Positions 23,069 to 35,455 of a DNA stretch of 64,000 nt are shown piece by piece. Source of the DNA: Sipunculus nudus (Eukaryota > Annelida > Sipuncula > Golfingiida > Sipunculidae); the NCBI GenBank assembly GCA_026874595.1, contig CM049311.1:22810676-22874675 (forward strand). The letters run 5' to 3'. The translations under genes were made by a program, and so were the position numbers. How positions within the stretch are numbered: position 1 is the first letter of the stretch; each line of letters starts with the position of its first letter. The notes beneath the pieces were generated by a model that did no database searches, was not told the origin of the DNA, and saw only the letters and a program-made list of their open reading frames with translations.

Positions 23069-24682
23069 TGCCTTTACACAGATTAGAAACATTGTGTTAC
23101 AGCACAAAGAAGCATGATTATATTTTCAAGCTGAAATAAACACTGTGAAGTGACATCATAATCAATATTTTACTTGCATATGCGGAGTGGGTGTCTGAAA
23201 GACCAGAGATTTTGTTTATAAATACTAACATTAATAGTTATTCCAGTTATCGCGACTCTTTTACATCTCAATGTGTTAAACTCTCTCAATAAGCAAACAA
23301 AACAAATAACCATTTTCTAATGTAATATAGATAATTATTTCGTTGAATAAAAGAATCTTTGTCCTATGTGAGCCACTTAGTTGTCAAGAATCTTGAATAT
23401 AAACAATTCGCCAGTGTATTAATATTCCTTTGTTTCCACATACAATTCCAAGAAAGCTTCCTGTTAGGAAAGCTACTTGATAGCTACTTGTTTTTGCTCT
23501 AAGTATGGCCTTACATTTCAGATGACGCACGTGTCACCATTGTGTTATTACACAAACATGGAGTATCTGAGACGTGCTGTGACGAAGTAAATGGTTTATA
23601 ATCTCGAATAAACTTTAGGAAGTATATGTATATCATGTAACATGTAACCATATTTACATTTCAAGCTAGAAGCAAATATCCGATTTGCACGAATGCTTCC
23701 CAAGATAGATTAAAAAGTTTTTCATATAACTATAAATCTCCGCTGACAAATACTAAATTCAAATATATTATATCTTTATCTCACGAATCCATTACATTTA
23801 GAATGTGCAAAACGTTTTGAGTTCAGCCAACACATCACAATGTTAATAAACGTTTTGATATTATGGTACCATTGTACTATAATGTAACAAACTGAATGAA
23901 ACATATTAAAAGTCAAACTCAAAAAGCAGTAATATACTGACAACAAACTGAAGGATTATGAATGTAAACTTTGTATGGTGTTATAAAAGAAGTATTGTTC
24001 TTTGAGAATCTTGACAGTTTCCTGCATTTTTTTTTGGCTCAGTGTAAATGGATGTTGACAAATATAAAACGAATAAATTGGTTTCCATAATGTAGTGTGT
24101 GTGTGTGTGTTATGATTAAAGTACAAGGGTTTCATGAGTTTGCATGTGAAAACGGCTCGATAAACACCCGGAACACATTAAATTTAAGTGAACGCCCATA
24201 TATAATACCGGCGTTTCTACAAAATGCCATCTAGCTTGAGCTGATAGTTGCTTACGTACATACTTCTATTTTCTAAAGAAAGGACACTGAATTAAGATGA
24301 AATGTTGACAAGACTTAAACGATCGGGGACCTCAAGCTTCTTATGCCGCAGGGAATGGATGCATAACGAATATTGTTTACATACAGAGTTCATGCGTAAA
24401 GCCAAAGATGTACCAGAAGAATATGTCAAGCCTTGATGCTAATATATGTAACCACTCATTTACGGTAGCAGAACTTTTCATTAAACTTTGGATACACTAT
24501 CTCGTGTTTTAATCATGGGGACCGAGATGTTTCTATTGTTTACAATATGTTCTTTCTTATACTCTTTATACTTTATACTTTATACTATCCCCGGGGATAA
24601 AATAAAACGACCAATACCAAATGTATACTAGTACATGTTTATTAAATATCATACATATTGAAGGTTAACTGTGCATAAAGAT

Positions 24683-24750
24683 ATAACAGGCCTCATTTTA
24701 ATATTCATGGTTGTTTAAGATACAACAGGCCTCATTTTAATATTCATGGG
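24683..24750. repeat. Short tandem duplication
   Basis: ACAGGCCTCATTTTAATATT followed by CATGG occurs twice in tandem, about 38 bases apart. Confidence 0.85.
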
Positions 24751-25224
24751 CAGCTCAAATTTTTATTCGGGCCAATGCTAGAGTAATGTTTAGTGCGCCA
24801 AGTAGAGAGGGGAAGAAGCGCCCGAGAGGAGAGTAGGTTATTTCTTCCATCCCGTACATGAAATGTATTTAAAATAGTACAACAAATCAGGATTTTGAAC
24901 ATAGTAATTAAATAACCTTTTCTGTCTGTCTGTACTAATTCTAGCTTTTATTAATAAATTAATTTTTAAACGTGAACATATGTCTCCTTCATTTAAGGAG
25001 ATGTAACCCTCCCGGGTTATAGGTCTTATAAATCATTGGTCTTAATAACCACATTCCTCTACGATTGTAATATACCTCATCCCATTCTCCCCCGTCTCCC
25101 ACTATCGCACTGGAACGGTTATTAACGGTTTACCTGAGTTGTGTCAGGGCAGCGTCCTAAAAATTCCGTGTAGAGATTTTCTTTTAGGTATTCATTGGTT
25201 GTTAGCCCTGTTTTCAGTTCAGTT

Positions 25225-25395
25225 GCGCAGCTTAAGCAACAGTCTCAAGCGTCGACACCCCAAATCAGTTCTATTGAGTGTGCAAAGACATGCTTACCTC
25301 GATACCAATGCCCGTATTCTATCCTTTTCTCCCTGAAGTCACATGGAGAACACTCTCAGTCATTCCCGTCCTATTATTGTATCTTCCCAAGTTAG
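25225..25395 (+). pseudogene. Possible decayed PAN/apple-like exon
   Basis: After GTTTTCAG (a possible acceptor ending near 25219) one frame reads ISSIECAKTCLPRYQCPYSI and ends in a Cys before TAG. The spacing IxCAxxCLxxxxC recalls the first helix of PAN/apple domains. There is no donor before the stop and no neighbouring exon, so this is at most a relic. Confidence 0.25.
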
Positions 25396-26221
25396 ATAAT
25401 TCCCTTAAAGAGCAACAGAAAGGATGTGATGACAAATAGACTTCAGTAAACCACAAGGTTACATATTGTACACTGGAAATCAGTAGTGTAGGTAGATGTA
25501 ATGAAGTTTTTATGCCTCAGTGAATGAATGCATAACGAATAGCTACACACGTTATGTGTATAGCCAGAGGTTAATCAGAAGAACATTGTACGCCTGGGTG
25601 TTAACATATGTGTGTTTGAGTTCCTATTAGGATGCTGGATGCTTCCATCTTACTTGGATATTATTGTATTGGGAGTGATAATATCATGATTACTAAGCTG
25701 ATTTCCTTTATTTATTAAATATTAGGGATTTATATTGTTTACCAAGAAAATGTACAATGACCTATATCATATTTTATGTTCTACAAGCCGATGTTAAATA
25801 GAACATCGGAGTGGTTAACTGTGCACAAATCATCGATCCAGTTTAGTCGTATTTTACCGGGAAAAACACATTTCACTACATTTAATAATTTAAAGGGCAT
25901 TCATGTATTTCTTGTATCTGATTGACACCCATTGAGGGAAGTTTCTTCTATTTAGGGGTGAAGATTAAGACATACGTATTTCGCGTGTTGGAGGTTCTTG
26001 GTATTTTTTCTGTGTAATCCACTGACATTTTTATAGAAAAAAAAATAATAAAATTAAACCGAAGCTATAATCATAAACTGGCTATTGATTATGTTATTAA
26101 GTAATCATGTCTTTATATCGTAGTCCTAATTTTTATATCATAATATATGATTTTTATATAACAAAGTTCCAAACTATGGGGATGAAAATCACTGATCCCA
26201 TTTAATCAATATATCTAGTTT

Positions 26222-26222
<1 letters not shown>

Positions 26223-26280
<58 letters not shown>
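26223..26280. repeat. (TA)n microsatellite at the left end of a pogo/Tigger-like element
   Basis: Unbroken TA run directly adjoining the left terminal sequence of the element at 26281. Confidence 0.95.
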
Positions 26281-26283
<3 letters not shown>

Positions 26284-27231
26284 GCCTTTAGCCGATTGCA
26301 AGTCGACCAATCGCAAACTAAGGGTTAATGCAAGTATTTTTGAAAACCAAAACTATTTCTTTTAAACAGTATATTCCTTTGGCTAAATGCAATTCGTTCA
26401 GTTGCAAATTCCGGGCAACTCCAAGGGAAAATTTCGTAATTTTTGTTCCAGTACTCCTGCTAACTGCAAGCCTGTCTTACATTCACGCTCCAATGACACG
26501 TAACGGACTACTTATTACTGATTGCGCTTTTGTGTGCGTTAGACCGGGGCACGAGCTCCACTGATTGAGCTCTAGTCAAGCACATACGGGGCACAATTTA
26601 TTAATGCCTTGTTAGAACCTGGTTTGAGCAATTAATCTTTCTCTTGATGTTGTATGATGCTATCCGCTTCCCTCTTTTGTTGTGAAATCCAGAGTTTGTT
26701 TATCTACGTGTCAGCTCATTATTAAAGAGATAAAAAGATAATAAACATTCCCTTTGATTCTGAACGATATTTACCGCTCCCCTCCAAGGTGATGAAAAAA
26801 GTGTTTGTTTGGCTACAATCGGCTCAGTAATAAAGAGATCAAACGTTTTAAATTACTTGTAATACAAGCTTCAGTGGTTTCACTGTAAAAACCTACAACA
26901 AGTGTCCCTATAAATATGTCCAGGAAAATATGACTGATAATAATGCAGTCATGGCTAAACGTAAGAACTGCGATCTCTCTCTCTCGCAGACAAAGCTGAT
27001 GTAATCCAGCTGAAAGAAAAAGGGACGAAGTCTGGATGCTCGCAGTCCCAGATATCCAGAATTATCAGTCGCCGTGATGTGGTCATGCGTGACTACACAT
27101 AGAACCAGTGATCTTGTATAATTGGTGACCAATTACAGACGCAAACATATTAAATAATCTTGACTCCACTAAATTGCAATTTCGGGCAATTGCAACTGAT
27201 TTGTCTGACAAATGGTATATGCAATAAGGCG

Positions 27232-27235
<4 letters not shown>
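26281..27235 (+). mobile_element. Internally deleted pogo/Tigger-like DNA transposon
   Basis: The two ends are imperfect inverted copies: GTCGCCTTTAGCCGATTGCA at the left, and TTCGCCTTATTGCA when the right end is read in reverse. TTGCAA-type motifs repeat inside each end. Near the middle (26951 on) a start MAKRKNCDLSL is followed, after a shift in a CT repeat, by DKADVIQLKEKGTKSGCSQ and QISRIISRRDVV, the CENP-B/pogo-type N-terminal helix-turn-helix. The DDE part is gone, so it cannot transpose itself. Both sides abut (TA)n arrays; Tc1/mariner-superfamily elements insert at TA. Confidence 0.6.
26951..27102 (+). pseudogene. Remnant of pogo/Tigger transposase DNA-binding domain
   Basis: ATG at 26951 reads into a CTCTCTCTC run; from 26989 another frame gives the helix-turn-helix-like sequence and stops at TAG 27100-27102. 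The two parts are out of frame, consistent with slippage in the CT run. Only about 50 codons of the N-terminal CENP-B-like domain remain. Confidence 0.5.

Positions 27236-27283
<48 letters not shown>
27236..27283. repeat. (TA)n microsatellite at the right end of the pogo/Tigger-like element
   Basis: Unbroken TA run following GGCGAATTT. Confidence 0.95.
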
Positions 27284-27285
<2 letters not shown>

Positions 27286-28632
27286 GGGTCATTCACGCAA
27301 GTAACATGTATTGTTGGTTAAATTATATGTTTGGATAAAATATAAAGAGAAACATTTCAAACAACATTATGAAAGAATGCGTTAGTTTTTTGTATTGGTG
27401 TAAAAACATTTCAAGTGAAATGGCTGCGTTTGATAAGCTCAAAAAATATAATATTATAATTGTAAGTATACTTATGATGGTTCACTCATGATTTTTTGTG
27501 AAAGAGCATCCCTTTGCATCCGTCTGTGTCCCCTGTATGTTAAAGGGTCAAAAATCGTAGGTTTAGCCAGGTCTATATCGTACCTCTTGAGCACAAGTAG
27601 AAGCTCCGCTTTAAGACAAGTCATGTTTATATTGCTCATATCGTTTGGACCTGAATGCAAGTCTCATGTTTTCTGCGTTACGACAGCAAGCGTGTCGGTA
27701 TTAGCACTGGCCCCTAGGAAAATGAAGTTTAACCATTAAACATAAACTCAAACGTTACATGAGACAGTTTGTGGTTACATTTCGTTGATTACTGCAAATA
27801 AGGTTGCTATTATGTTTATTTAAGTGACGTGGTCTTGCAGGTAATCAAACACAATAGAAATGGATATCTTTTGACAGCTGAAACTTTCTTAAACTTTTTA
27901 AATGTAAATAAATATCCAGATAAAACCTTAAGATTTCATTGATGATTAGGTAGGTCCTTCACACGATATGTAAAAATCAATGATGCATTTGAATGTTTAA
28001 TTTTAAATTTAGAAACACAACAACTCTTACAAGAATACGTTAACCGATAGCGTGAGAACTATAACAAAAGTCAGGTTTAGTTAGCACAGGTTTAAAAGTG
28101 TTTTTTTTTTCGAGCCAACAGGGGAACATTGTGATATTACAAAATATGTTTGTTCTTATACCTTCTAACACATTTTCTTACTCTTCCTTTTACATTTACA
28201 TTTACTACTTCATTAACAATAATACGTGATTAATTGTATATAATGGACACGTTTGACTGTTTACCTGTATAGCTTATATATTTACACACTCTAACGATAC
28301 CATGGTTTCCCAATTACACTTATTTTCTACTATTCCACTGCCAAAGGTCAGCGTAAACAATTAAAAATCAGTTCATTGAGTATAGAAATCTCAGCACTCC
28401 TGACTCATGTCAAGCTCTTCCTAAAGAGGAATACATCGAAATTTAAACTAAAATCATGAAGAAATTGACAGGCATCCAATAAAGACACCATTACAAATAC
28501 ATCAGTTAATTAGACACATCCGTATATAAACTTTGTAAGATCAATCTTTAATATTTTTTAGATTGTCAAGAGCATAGTGTTTGAACTTATGTACCTGGTG
28601 ATGATAAAAAATATGATAATGTGTAAATAACT

Positions 28633-28770
28633 CCCGTCGAGGGCCACACATATGAAAACGAGGAGGGAAACAAATACGAGACACTTGACGAGCAGCACAT
28701 CATGCCTCGTTCCCAACGACACACGAACAACTCGGACGTATCTGATTCTTCGAATGATGAAAATGAGTGA
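28633..28770 (+). pseudogene. Decayed fragment of the receptor tail exon (E10)
   Basis: One frame reads VEGHTYENEEGNKYETLDEQ and then diverges to TGA at 28768. It aligns with HSYVNVEGNKYETLDKQQ of gene B exon 10. The first third of the exon and its acceptor are missing, YVNV has become YENE, and the YAKL end is lost. No other receptor exon lies near it. Confidence 0.65.
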
Positions 28771-28888
28771 TTTAAAATTGCAAAACACTGTATGTATTTT
28801 ATTTTAAAAATTTCAATATGCTTACTGGCGGATATATATTGAATAATTATGAAAGTCTGGATGGAGACATTTCAGAGGACCATATGTA

Positions 28889-28891
<3 letters not shown>

Positions 28892-28945
<54 letters not shown>
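28892..28945. repeat. (TA)n microsatellite
   Basis: Unbroken TA run; it lies after the E10 fragment as the array at 23021 lies after gene B exon 10. Confidence 0.95.
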
Positions 28946-28950
<5 letters not shown>

Positions 28951-30990
28951 GTATACATATATGTGCAAATAAAAGTACAGAACCATCAAACGCTTTTATT
29001 TGACAAGCTTTTCTGTTATTGTGTACATAAAAAAATCCATTATTACATAATATTAAATATAATTGAATGATAGTAAATGATGTAATTTGTACAAATTGTA
29101 CCATCTTAAGCCTATGTATTGCTCGAGTTAGGCCACCGATCGTCTATATAATAGGAATGGATTGATTAAATGTTGCTCCATGCTATATTGATATATTTCA
29201 ATATAGCATCAAAGGGTACAACTTACAAGAGGCCGATCTACAAGTTCATACGAGACGGAATGCCATTGTTTTTAAATTGCCGTTATAGGATCGCCTGGAA
29301 GTATTTTTTAGTGTTACATAAGTTTTTGATGATTTTCAATCTAAAAGTCTGTCAACATTACCCGTCTCCTCATTCAGTATGATGATATACTATTTTCTTC
29401 TATAGAACAATCGTAACATGGCAAAATGTCAGACGAACTGAACAATGAGGATAATTGCTCCCAATTTAAAAATAATGCAATAAATATATGAATGTGCGTA
29501 TTTTTTGCTTCTCTTTTATCGGCTAAATTTACATATATTCAACAATATTAAATAAATATGTAAGTCCCATCGATTTCAATGTATCTTTAGTTAACTAACT
29601 TCTTTGACTTAATATGATATCTTATCAGTTCCCTGACTTTTTCAATAAGTATATTCTTGTGTTCATTTACAGGCAAATAGTATTTTATTTACAAATTAGG
29701 CCTGCAGTATTTGCCGTGACTCCTACATTAATACATATCTGTTTATATGCAATTACATTTTCTCTTAATTTCCTGTTATCGCGGCTCTTATTTAATATAT
29801 TCCACTCTAACGCTGCACTGCTGGAAGACAGATGAATTAGCTAAATTATTTTTTAGTCGTGAAACTTTAGTTACTATGAACAACATGTTCCCGTCTCGGC
29901 TTGCTATATTGTATGATGTTTAAGGTTAGCAATTGTAGTAAAGGCATTTACTTCATTTGGCACTGATGATATGTGTAAATATATCTTGGCCAATATGTTT
30001 TGTTTTTCTTTATGATCAACAATGTATTATAATTTGGTAACTCTTGTTCAACGATGCACAAATAAGTTTCCCCTATCATACCCTTACGTGGTTTTCAAAA
30101 TGGTAATGACTAGTTGGAAACCAAAGATTCCGCTTTGATATTAATATTCAAAGAATGGATGACATTCCTAAATTGTCCAAGATGTCCGTTAATGAAAATA
30201 CTTTTTTTCTGGTCAATACATTGCATCTATATTCAGAAACGTCTATATTAATCACAAGATTGCAAATCAAGGCATATGAGTCCATTGTTTTAAACTATCT
30301 TTAAATGTAAAATTTTATGATATGTTTGTGTTACTCTGCTGACCGTCAGGACCACCCCGTACTCTCTTGTATGTACAATTAAAAGGCTGCAAAGAGGGAA
30401 AGTCTTATTACAACGGATCAGAGGGTTATTCAGTGTAAAATGATCTCCATCAACACACTACTTAATCAGTGTTTGAATCGGATTGTTGGTGAGAGTTCCT
30501 TTAAAATGGTAATTGCATCCACCGTTTCTGATAAAATGCCAACATTACAAAAATACGTTTGTCGGATTAGCATAAAATTAAATATATTATAATTACATTC
30601 TTTCAAAAGGTATCATCTAATGTATATTGACAGAGGAAGAAAGAAATTATGACTTATGACATAAAAGTATTGCGCCAAAGCAATGCTCACACAGTTGTCC
30701 CCAATATAAAAATGCAGACTTTTCAATCAACATTTGGTCCATTGCCTTTGTCCTGCTCTGGTTCTAAACCATACTGACTGTCGAGTCCTTCTGGAAAACA
30801 TTTGCTGTGACGCTTTTTGTCGTCCTTACCACAACAGTGTGTGTTTTCGTATTTCTCTCATTTGTAAGTCCACCTGCTAGGATTTCCCTTTGGTTGTGGC
30901 TTCGTTTTTCTCAGAGTTATATATCTGGTAGCGTCAAGTCCTTTGTACATGGAAATGTGTGCCAACAGAAAAAAAATTTTGATCAAGTCA
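28946..30990. other. No gene seen
   Basis: AT-rich; open frames are short and lack splice context or recognisable motifs. Confidence 0.4.
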
Positions 30991-30991
30991 A

Positions 30992-30993
30992 CG

Positions 30994-31058
<65 letters not shown>
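30992..31058. repeat. (TA)n microsatellite
   Basis: TA run with one TTT interruption near 31016. Confidence 0.95.
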
Positions 31059-31060
<2 letters not shown>

Positions 31061-32849
31061 GTTTTTATTTTTTCTAGCTTTTGCTACTTTTCTAACTCTG
31101 ATACATATGAACGTATTAATTGACACATGTTAATTCCATGAAACCTCTGACGGTATGTATGCATATACTATTCTTCTGAGTGTTGTTTTGCATTGTTTAA
31201 CTCCTATTTTTTTTCTAATAACTAAAACGTGAAAAAGTCGATGGACTATAGCAGTTAGTCATTCCTTAATCATCTCATGTAAACCATTGAAACAAAATGA
31301 TTAAAGATGCCCATTCACTACCTTTTGCAAAAAAATTAATGTGATTTCTGGCTCCCTCTGTGTATATATTAATCATCTAAGGGTAATTTTGGTTGTAAAA
31401 ACTTCTTCGTGAATAAAAATAAACTTGTTAATTAACCTCATGTTTGTTAACACGGCAATGTTGACAAAAAGAAATAAAAAACATGTAACCTAAGGTGCTT
31501 GGTTGCATATATGCGGAAGAAGAAAGGGAACTTGTTGAAAAACGTCATTTGCAAAGCTCTGACTTGTTGACTGAATGCAAACTTGCAGCGAGAAAGGAAT
31601 CAAACCATATACCAATGCAGTCTTGCATATACGCTTAAAAATACATTACCTATATCCTCAGGCAAAGAGCAATAATCCTTAGGACATGTTGCAAAACGTT
31701 CTCAGTGTCTCAATGATTATATCTACTCACGAAGGGAATGGTTATTATTAGTGCGCGTATAAAGCATATAAATTAAGAGTGAAGTGTAAATATGAAGGCG
31801 AAACATGTAATGGGCCGTTTAAATGAAATGATCATGTCGTATGGAAATAAAAAAGGAGGGCGCATGTTACACCCAGCAAACTGCAGAGCAAGTTTGAGAG
31901 CAGAATAAATATATTTTTACTTATTGAGATTGAGGCATTTGCTGAGTGAGTTGCTATAATACACTGAAAACCAGTTCATTTTTTCCAGATTCGTAGTTAG
32001 CCATATAGTTTGATGTCTGGTATGATAGAGAAGATCGGCAGCTAGATGTTCCTATGCTTAAATCGTAGTATCCGAGAGTGAATTATTGTTTGGTAAACAA
32101 CCCATTGTGTGTAAATCTACTTTGTACATGAACATTATTCTTTATGCATGGCAAATAAGAAACAGGAGGTCATGTTATCACGACATCTTGAATTTTGCGG
32201 TTCACAAAAACTTTTCGTTCATGCATGGAAGCAACAGCATAGCACAGGGTTCATTCATATGTTTTCATCATATTTGTACACAGTTTTCATGCATCAGGGA
32301 GGGATCGGAGTTGAAAGAACAGAACCCATGAAAAACCTCACAACATGCCTTTTCTTCTGGACCTAGTCACGTCTATTTCAACTTGTTGTAGCATATATAG
32401 CAATAGCTACTTAAACTATCTTACCTTTATAAACTTAAGGTGATTCCTAGGAGCTTTTATGAAAATAAATTCTTTTTTATTTTTGGTTAATTTCAGTGTT
32501 AATAATATGTGGGGGGGGTCTGCCAAATAATCAAAACTTCAATAAAGGCACCTGGTGGAAAGTCAGATAAACAATAGCTTTGCAAATGGCGTTTGGCAAC
32601 GTGTGATCTCTTTACCTCAGCATATATTCAACCTACCACCTAAGGTTATATGTTTTTCCCTATTGTCAACTTTGCTGTGTTACTTACACGTTATTGATAA
32701 ACAGGTTCATACATCCTTCATGGAGGCGTTATAAGAAATTTTCATACCAAAAATTACATATAGATAATTAATATGCAAAGAGGAAGCCAGAAATTACATA
32801 AATTCTTTTCAAAGGGCAGGTAAATGGACACCTTTAAGTACTCGTAGGT
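31059..32849. other. No gene seen
   Basis: AT-rich intergenic sequence; a G7 run occurs near 32511. No domain recognised in any frame. Confidence 0.4.
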
Positions 32850-33132
32850 TGTCATATGTGGTCGTGCGACCGCTTGAACAGTTAGGCCGAGGACTCGTAC
32901 GTAGCCTCAACCAGTCGGTAGTTATCGTGCGTTAGAAATCTTTCGACTAGTCATATGGTGGTATAAAATGCAGTCAGAACCTGAAATTCTCACGGAATGA
33001 TCATGACCACTCGTAACATGGCCCCATGTGTGACCGTAGAGCTAATCCCCTGTGACTTGTCGCAGGTGACCGGCAACGACCAGTCGTTAGTGAAGTCGTA
33101 TGAGATCGTAGGCGGTCGAGGCCATGTGTGAC
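32850..33132. mobile_element. Candidate MITE or short DNA-element remnant
   Basis: A GC-richer patch of about 283 bases with imperfect inverted ends: TGTCATATGTGGTCGTGCGA at the left and GGCCATGTGTGACA at the right. Inside, CGACTAGTCATATGG, GACCACTCGTAACATGG and CGACCAGTCG are related motifs. No clear target duplication and no coding capacity. Confidence 0.35.
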
Positions 33133-33300
33133 ACGGCGATGCTTAAATTAAGATGCCTGTCCATGTACATTTCGTGTAAATATTAAGTATTTATAAATTA
33201 GCAGCATGTGTTTTCTTGATGTTCATTTACTGTATATATCACTTCAGTTTTTAGCTCAGCTGACTATAAGTCATCTGAGCTATAGTTGTGGTTAATTGTC

Positions 33301-33362
33301 CTTCGTCCGTCCGTCTGTCTGTCCGTCCGTCCGTCCGTCTGTCCGTCTGGTTGTCCGTCCGT
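33301..33362. repeat. (CGTC/TGTC)n tetranucleotide array
   Basis: CGTC units with interspersed TGTC, just inside the 5' end of RS copy 1. Confidence 0.9.
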
Positions 33363-33414
33363 AAGACTGGCACGTTTCGACACCGTTGGACTTACGAATC
33401 TGAAATTGGGTATA

Positions 33415-34375
33415 CAGTTCGATGTCCCCAAAATCTCCTACCATGCCGAAAATTGGGTCAATAGGACTTCGTTCCTGCGAGATATTAAGGAAAAACCTCA
33501 ATTTTTTATTAGAAATCTATTTTCACACTTCAGGACTGCCTTATATCAAAACCACTCATCTGGTTTTCTTCATATTTACCATAAATATTCCTCTATACAG
33601 TTCCAATGTACATGCCAGATATTAAGTCAGTATTATATAATTTAAAAAAGTTATGGGCCCAAACATAATGGACTTTGTAAAAAAATCAGGAAGATATTTG
33701 GTCACTTAAGACCAAAAGTGTAAAAGGTAGGGACTTTTTTCCAGTAATACAACTTTAATTAATCGAAATTAAATTGTATACCAAAAATTAGATCAAAATC
33801 TGGTAATTTTTTTTTAAATATTGGCAAAAATATAAAATTGGTACCTTAAATTTTGCCCAACTTTGGCCACGGCACGTTTTATTCCTGTAAGTACATAAGG
33901 ATTTAATCAGATAAAATCTGAAATTTGAAAATAAAGCTGCAAAATTAGGCTAGTTATTGAATTTTTTTGGACGCTCTTGTTGTATTCCCTTACATTGTCA
34001 AGCAGTCCACTTCGATGACTGTAGGTCATTCAGTGCATATCTCTATGCTCCCCAGGCTGTTGGCATTATTTTAGATGTCCCCAAAATCTCCTACCATACC
34101 AAAAATGTGGCCACTTCATTCCTTCGAGATATTAAGGGAAAAAACTCCGTTTTCCAAAAGAAAAAGCCATTGTTACACTTCAAGACTGCCTAATATCAAA
34201 ACCACTGATCTGTTTTGATTGTATTTAGTATTCACTTTCTTCATACATTTTCTACGAACATACCAAAAATTAGGTCAGTATTGGGTATAATTTTGAAGTT
34301 ATGGGGCAAAACATAATGCAATTTTAAAAAAAAATCAGGAAATATATTTACTCACCTAACATGAGAATTGCTGAA
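33415..34375. repeat. Two diverged tandem units of about 650 bases within RS copy 1
   Basis: GATGTCCCCAAAATCTCCTA at 33421 recurs at 34074, and GACTGCCT.ATATCAAAACCAC at 33534 recurs at 34183, both followed by the same order of motifs up to AAAAATCAGGAA. A third, weaker trace lies near 35.88 kb. Confidence 0.75.
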
Positions 34376-35334
34376 CCTAGATTTTTTTCAGGAATATAAC
34401 TTTATTTAATCAAGATTCAAGTGTTTACCCAAAATTAGATCTGAATTTTGCAAATTTTTCAAATTATTAGCATAAATAAAAAATCAATACCTTAAATTTT
34501 TGTCCAACTTTGGCACTGTTGATTAAATTTTCAAAGCATATATACATAAGGATTTAATCTTTTAAAATCTGAAATTTCAAAGAAATTGATTGGAAAGAAT
34601 AGCTTTTATTCATGTTTTCATACACCATGTCAAGTGTTGTTTACATCTAGCCCACCTAGTAGTACAGCCTTCACTTGCATTATGTAACCCACCCCTCGCA
34701 GCTTGCCTTGGGTCAGCTTTGCCACTACCAGCAGGCTTCCCCTCTACCCTGCACTCCCCCCCCCCACCCCCAGCAGGTGCATAAACAAGATGAATGTTAT
34801 TATTTTCTGTATTTGATTCATTCTTATTCTAGGCTATGCTACATTTTAGATTTTGTATTTTACCCCCATGGTTACAGTGATTAAAGTGTACATTTAATTG
34901 TGTCCACAAAGTGGTGTATTGCTATGAAAGTGTGGATGTTCATGAGATAAGTAATTCCTTACTTCAGAGGAGTAAAAACTTCACCAGGTGTGAAATTGAG
35001 TATTAATTCCAGTAATAAATTAAAACTGGGATAGTAATTAGCACAATGATATTCTTTGTCCCTCATTCAACCAACTGTGTGTTTAATTTATTTGAAAAGA
35101 TGTTTTATTTTATCAAATTTACTGAATCTTTTATTTTATTTTGGTGAATAAAATTAAGCATGTACTGAAAACTCCAATGTGCAAAACTTTTTAATAGTGA
35201 TTCAAGGAATATTCTTGTAGATGCCATGTTGTGGCATTATTTTCTTCTAAATTCAGTTTAAACATTTATGATTTAAAAATAATAAAATATCATGTGTATG
35301 CATAATATGACCCAATATGAGCTACACTCTGGAT

Positions 35335-35455
35335 ATATGATTGCAACTTTTGCAACAATTCTAATATTTTAACTTATAGTTTCAGTTTTTTACTCTGTAT
35401 ATATAATGATTGCAATTTTTTGCAACAATTCTAATATTTTAACTTATATTTTCAG
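35335..35455. repeat. Short tandem duplication
   Basis: GCAACAATTCTAATATTTTA then ACTTATA and a TTTCAG occurs twice, about 65 bases apart. Confidence 0.85.

Larger units (their letters stand above)
22150..25750. repeat. Segmental duplication block S1, left copy
   Basis: From exon 10 onward this region matches 42.7-45.0 kb in order: the tail exon, AAGCGGCTT then ACAACCTGTC, TGTCCTATGT, GAAAGCTACTTG/GAAACTACTTGCC, and GCAGGGAATGGATGCATAACGAATATTG. The last motif occurs twice here (24.35 and 25.52 kb), so part of the block was also tandemly repeated. Confidence 0.6.

Noticed and set aside
27472-27739. Overlapping frames on both strands suggesting a DDE endonuclease fragment
   Set aside because: A few residues (LKAELLLVLKRYD) recall transposase C-termini, but nothing else supports it.
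30807-30862. Signal-peptide-like hydrophobic run (FVVLTTTVCVFVFLSF) ended by GTAAGT
   Set aside because: No in-frame ATG, no match to the conserved upstream block of the other first exons, and no receptor exon follows.
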